This document shows, in pieces, positions 61,036 through 64,000 of a DNA stretch of 64,000 nt. Position numbers and translations under genes: made by a program. The stretch covers positions 25,937-89,936 of the forward strand of contig NZ_LAVA02000052.1 in the NCBI RefSeq assembly GCF_000974985.2. The letters run 5' to 3'. Under the pieces are notes generated by a model, which saw only the letters and a program-made list of their open reading frames with translations, made no database searches and was not told the origin of the DNA. Position 1 is the stretch's first letter; each line of letters starts with the position of its first letter. The DNA is from Streptomyces mangrovisoli. GTDB lineage: Bacteria > Actinomycetota > Actinomycetes > Streptomycetales > Streptomycetaceae.

Positions 61036-61476
61036 GACGTGCACCTCCCCGCGCGTGCCGCGGGGGCGACCGGGGGACGGTCGACGGGGGAGCCGGGCAC
61101 TGCGCTGGCGATCACCAAGCCTGTGCCCCGTGAACGAGGCGTACCGAAGGCGGGGAAGCGGCTGTGCACCGGGTGTGACCGGTAACCCGCGTACACGCGA
61201 CATCCGTGACACGGGGGGAGTGTTTGTGGCAGAAGTGACGCAAGGGCGCACAACGGCTCACGGGCGCGGCGTCTTGACATGCGGGCGCGGAAAACCCCTG
61301 GCCCGGCACCGGAGCGCGCGCGGCGCGCGGTACTGCGCCCGCGCGCGGAAAGCCTTTGGTGGGCCGGACCCGCTGCGCCGGGGCCGACCCACCGGCTTCC
61401 CCGCAGTTCTCCCGGGAACCGCTCCGGAGCCCCCCGTACGCGCGCCGGGAGCGCCGGACCCCCCAGATCTCCGGGA
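61036..61476. other. 441-base gap, no gene recognised
   Basis: Between the small HTH gene and the AraC gene 3' end I find only open frames with atypical composition and no homology I recognise. It includes the promoter of the small HTH gene. No clear hairpin or operator was found. Confidence 0.5.
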
Positions 61477-62469
61477 TCAACTGGCCGGAGGGACAGCCTG
61501 GTTGACGCGGACCGTCCCGGTCTTGGAAAAATCCGCACTGCGGCCGGCCGCGGAGGTCAGCACCAGGCTGGTGGCCTGGCCCGCGACCCGGTCGGAGCCC
61601 GGGGCCGGCACCGGGGCGTGCCGGGCGGCCGCGAACTCCTTGGGCGTGCAGCCCGTCATCGCCTTGAACTCGCCGCTGAGGTGGGCCTGGTCGTAGTAGC
61701 CGCAGGCCGCCGCGGTCCCGGCCGGTCCGTGCCCGGACGCCAGCAGCCGCCGGGCCCGTTGCAGCCGCAGCACCCGGGCCGCGGCCTTGGGGCCGAGGCC
61801 GATCTGCTGCCGGAAACGGTTCTCCAGGTGCCGCACGCTCCAGCCGACCTCGTCGGCCAGGCGCGGCACCGGTATCGCGCCCGCCGTACGCACGAGTTCG
61901 GACCAGGCGCGCACCACGCGCGAGGAGGTCGGCGCGCCCGCCGTGGCCCAGCGGGCCAGCACGTCGTCCAGCAAGGCGAAACGTTCCGGCCAGCTGGGCA
62001 GCGCGGCCAGGGCGGCGGTGAGCCCGCGGACGCCGCGCGCCGGGCCGCCGGCCCCGGCCGCGCCGGGCGGCCGGGGCAGTTCGTCGGGGTCGACGGCCTG
62101 GTCGGCCAGTTCGTGCTGCGGGGTGCCGAAGAGGGTGAACGCGGCCCAGGGTGCGAGCAGCACCTCGATCCCGGCGACCCGCCCGTCGTGCTCGCCCATC
62201 ACCGGGGTCGTGGCCAGCCCCGAGCAGACCGAGGTGAGCGAGAGCTGCGCACGCCCCGCCCGGGAGATGCGTATCGGCCCCTCGAAGCCGAGGAGCAGGG
62301 TGGACACCCCGATGGGGGTCTCCAGCCGGCGCCGGGGCCCGTCCAGGTCGAGCCGGATGCCGCGGTAGCTGAGCACCCCCGGCCGCAGCCGGGGGTGGGG
62401 CGGCGCGCAGGCCGTCTCCCAGGAGCCGCCGGGACCGCTGCCCGATCGGGTGCGCACTGTGCTCGTCAT
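61477..62469 (-). CDS. AraC-family transcriptional regulator
   Basis: A 330-residue regulator. The N-terminal half is a variable sensing region (LSYRGIRLDLDGPRRRLE, HDGRVAGIEVLLAPWAAFTL). The C-terminal AraC double helix-turn-helix is at about 205-295: VPRLADEVGWSVRHLENRFR, VLRLQRARRLLASGHGPAGT, AAACGYYDQAHLSGEFKAMT. The last 40 residues extend beyond the usual end. ATG at 62469 follows GGAAGG. It is divergent from iolC, 325 bases apart, but inositol operons are usually controlled by other families, so the link is uncertain. Confidence 0.9.
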   Translation of the reverse strand: MTSTVRTRSGSGPGGSWETACAPPHPRLRPGVLSYRGIRLDLDGPRRRLETPIGVSTLLLGFEGPIRISRAGRAQLSLTSVCSGLATTPVMGEHDGRVAGIEVLLAPWAAFTLFGTPQHELADQAVDPDELPRPPGAAGAGGPARGVRGLTAALAALPSWPERFALLDDVLARWATAGAPTSSRVVRAWSELVRTAGAIPVPRLADEVGWSVRHLENRFRQQIGLGPKAAARVLRLQRARRLLASGHGPAGTAAACGYYDQAHLSGEFKAMTGCTPKEFAAARHAPVPAPGSDRVAGQATSLVLTSAAGRSADFSKTGTVRVNQAVPPAS

Positions 62470-62647
62470 CGCCTTCCGCCCTCCCCGCGCGGTCGGTACG
62501 AGGCCCCCATCGTGCTACGGCACAGGGAGAGTTGAAAGTGCAACGACGCGCGCGACCTCGGCCCCGGCCGGAAGATGGGGAGCGAGGCGGCGGCGGTGTG
62601 ACGGCCGTGCGTCGATCCGGAGAAGGGCGGGCAAGATCTGGTCCGAA

Positions 62648-62692
62648 TGTCCGGACAAAACATTGACAGGGCTTCGTACGCGGGGCTAGAAA
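62648..62692 (+). promoter_or_regulatory. Promoter of iolC with overlapping palindrome
   Basis: TTGACA (62663-62668) and TAGAAA (62687-62692) are 18 bases apart. TGTCCGGACA (62648-62657), a perfect palindrome, lies directly upstream of the -35 and could be an activator or repressor site. The 5' leader to 62795 has short GGCGGTACGGCGGCACGGCG-type repeats. Confidence 0.65.
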
Positions 62693-62794
62693 ACCGGGGA
62701 GGGACCGGGTGCGGGGCGCGCGGCGCGCGAGGCTCGACGACGGTACGGCGACACGGCGGTACGGCGGCACGGCGGACGGGACGAAGGGAACTCG

Positions 62795-63745
62795 ATGGCG
62801 TACGACCTGATCACCATGGGACGGATCGGAGTGGATCTGTATCCGTTGCAGACCGGTGTCCCCCTGGGCCAGGTGACGACCTTCGGCAAGTTCCTCGGCG
62901 GCTCGGCGACCAATGTCGCGGTGGCGGCGGCCCGCCTCGGGCGGCGCAGCGCGGTGATCACGCGGACCGGCGACGACCCGTTCGGCGCCTACCTCCACGA
63001 CGAACTGCGCGGCTTCGGCGTCGACGACCGCTGGGTCACCCCGGTCGCGCACCTGCCCACGCCCGTCACCTTCTGCGAGGTCTTCCCGCCCGACGACTTC
63101 CCGCTCTACTTCTACCGCCTGCCCAAGGCCCCCGACCTGGAGATCCACCGCCACGAACTGGACCTCGACGCCGTGCGCGAGGCGCGGGTCTTCTGGGTCA
63201 CCGGCACCGGACTGAGCGAGGAGCCCAGCCGTACCGCCACGCTCGCCGCCCTCGCCCACCGCGCCGCGTCCGGCACCACCGTCTTCGACCTCGACTGGCG
63301 GCCCATGTTCTGGCCGGACCCCGACGCCGCGCGCCCCTTCTACGCAGAGGCGCTGCGCCACACCACCGTCGCCGTCGGCAACCTCGACGAGGTGGAGGTC
63401 GCCACCGGGGTGCGCGAGCCGCACGCGGCCGCCCGCGCGCTGCTCGACGCGGGCGTCCGGCTGGCCGTCGTCAAGCAGGGGCCCAAGGGCGTGCTCGCCG
63501 TCGACAGCGAGGGGGGCACGGCCGAGGTGCCGCCGCTGCCGGTGAGCGTCCTCAACGGGCTCGGCGCCGGGGACGCGTTCGGCGGCGCGCTCTGCCACGC
63601 GCTGCTCGCCGGCTGGGACCTGGAGCGGACCATGCGCTACGCCAACGCGGCGGGCGCGATCGTCGCCTCCCGGCTGGAGTGCTCGTCCGCGATGCCGACA
63701 CCCGACGAGGTGGAGGCCGCGCTCGCGGCGGGAGCGGTGCGGTGA
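62795..63745 (+). CDS. iolC: 5-dehydro-2-deoxygluconokinase
   Basis: PfkB-family kinase of the myo-inositol pathway, phosphorylating 5-dehydro-2-deoxygluconate. The 316 residues start AYDLITMGRIGVDLYPLQTG, a signature I associate with IolC. They carry FLGGSATNVAVAAARLG near 32, TVFDLDWRPMFW and the catalytic LNGLGAGDAFGGALCHALL near 252. ATG at 62795 follows GAAGGGAAC. The next gene overlaps its stop by GTGA, so an inositol operon probably continues past the window end. Confidence 0.93.
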   Translation: MAYDLITMGRIGVDLYPLQTGVPLGQVTTFGKFLGGSATNVAVAAARLGRRSAVITRTGDDPFGAYLHDELRGFGVDDRWVTPVAHLPTPVTFCEVFPPDDFPLYFYRLPKAPDLEIHRHELDLDAVREARVFWVTGTGLSEEPSRTATLAALAHRAASGTTVFDLDWRPMFWPDPDAARPFYAEALRHTTVAVGNLDEVEVATGVREPHAAARALLDAGVRLAVVKQGPKGVLAVDSEGGTAEVPPLPVSVLNGLGAGDAFGGALCHALLAGWDLERTMRYANAAGAIVASRLECSSAMPTPDEVEAALAAGAVR

Positions 63746-64000
63746 GGGCGGGCCGCGTCTCGGGCGCCGCCCACGAGTCCGAGCCCCCACCCACGTCGGG
63801 CGACGGAGGCAGCGCGCCCGAGGCCGCCGAGCCCGCTCCCGCCTCCGGCGACCGGGCCCACGCCTCCGAGGCCCCCGAACCCGCACCCGCCTCCGGCGAC
63901 GGCGCGTCCGAGGCCGCTGAGCCTGCACCCGCCTCCGGCGACCGCCCCCATGCGCCCGAGCCCCCACCCGCCCCCGGCGACCGCCCCCACACCTCCGAGG
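63742..64000 (+). CDS. Start of the next inositol-operon gene, with Pro/Ala-rich repeat, cut by window end
   Basis: GTG at 63742 overlaps the iolC stop (GTGA) and the frame is open to the window end, 86 codons. The visible part is only a degenerate repeat of the type AEPAPASGDR / APEPAPASGDGAS, in four to five units. No catalytic domain is inside the window. In other actinobacteria iolC is often followed by a deoxyribose-phosphate-aldolase-like (Cgl0159) gene, which is my best guess. The true start could lie beyond the repeat, in which case this tract would be non-coding. Confidence 0.55.
   Translation, partial: MRAGRVSGAAHESEPPPTSGDGGSAPEAAEPAPASGDRAHASEAPEPAPASGDGASEAAEPAPASGDRPHAPEPPPAPGDRPHTSE

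Noticed and set aside
60971..61696. 241-codon plus-strand frame between the small HTH and AraC genes
   Set aside because: Composition is unlike a real protein, it overlaps two minus-strand genes at its ends and it has no recognisable domain.

Overview
The window is a chromosomal segment of a Streptomyces (Actinomycetota). GC content is very high, third codon positions are almost always G or C, GTG and TTG starts are frequent, twin-arginine and lipoprotein signals are common, and iron boxes of the actinobacterial DmdR/IdeR type are present. The order glmS, desferrioxamine genes, leucine/acyl-CoA genes, agmatinase, recD-like helicase, citrate synthase, copper ATPase matches, from memory, the S. 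coelicolor region around SCO2730-SCO2790 in inverted orientation. I see no prophage, integrase, transposase, tRNA, rRNA or CRISPR array, so this looks like conserved core plus small accessory operons.

1-12 kb: a C-terminally cut glmS, a small conserved protein, a secreted purple-acid-phosphatase-like enzyme, a DUF4429/SHOCT protein, then the desferrioxamine locus. desE (siderophore receptor lipoprotein) and desF (siderophore-interacting reductase) lie behind one iron box and desABCD behind a second. 12-20 kb: acyl-CoA dehydrogenase acdH, HMG-CoA lyase and a two-subunit acyl-CoA (probably methylcrotonyl-CoA) carboxylase form a leucine/isovalerate-type operon, divergent from a TetR gene with two matching palindromic operators between them. 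A second acyl-CoA dehydrogenase and a TesB thioesterase follow. 20.9-26.3 kb: a phosphatase-like protein and a PucR regulator face an agmatinase/guanidinobutyrase plus TPP-enzyme pair that could be part of arginine breakdown.

26-41 kb: mostly envelope and secreted functions, namely a secreted endonuclease, a GT39-type glycosyltransferase with a Gly/Pro/Met-rich insert, a secreted beta-lactamase-fold protein, a fused heterodimeric ABC exporter, two small secreted proteins and a TAT-exported GH3 enzyme. A LysR/hydrolase pair and an MFS exporter follow. 41-49 kb: a sugar isomerase, a MarR-GNAT fusion, a LacI-controlled operon (Gfo/Idh/MocA, DUF993, isomerase) and a ribokinase make a probable uncharacterised sugar or cyclitol pathway.

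49-64 kb: RecD2-like helicase, citrate synthase, a 686-base non-coding region with two candidate structured RNAs, copA/copZ with a CsoR box, a TetR/MMPL pair with two operators, a zinc alcohol dehydrogenase, an orphan small HTH protein, an AraC regulator, iolC, and a coupled gene cut by the window edge.

An unexpected pattern runs through the window. Several genes end inside short duplications or tandem arrays that repeat the stop codon TGA (desF, 14 bp; TetR, two copies 47 bp apart; small secreted protein, 8 bp; sugar isomerase, 35 bp). All four spacings equal 2 modulo 3, so the repeated TGA moves through the other reading frames.
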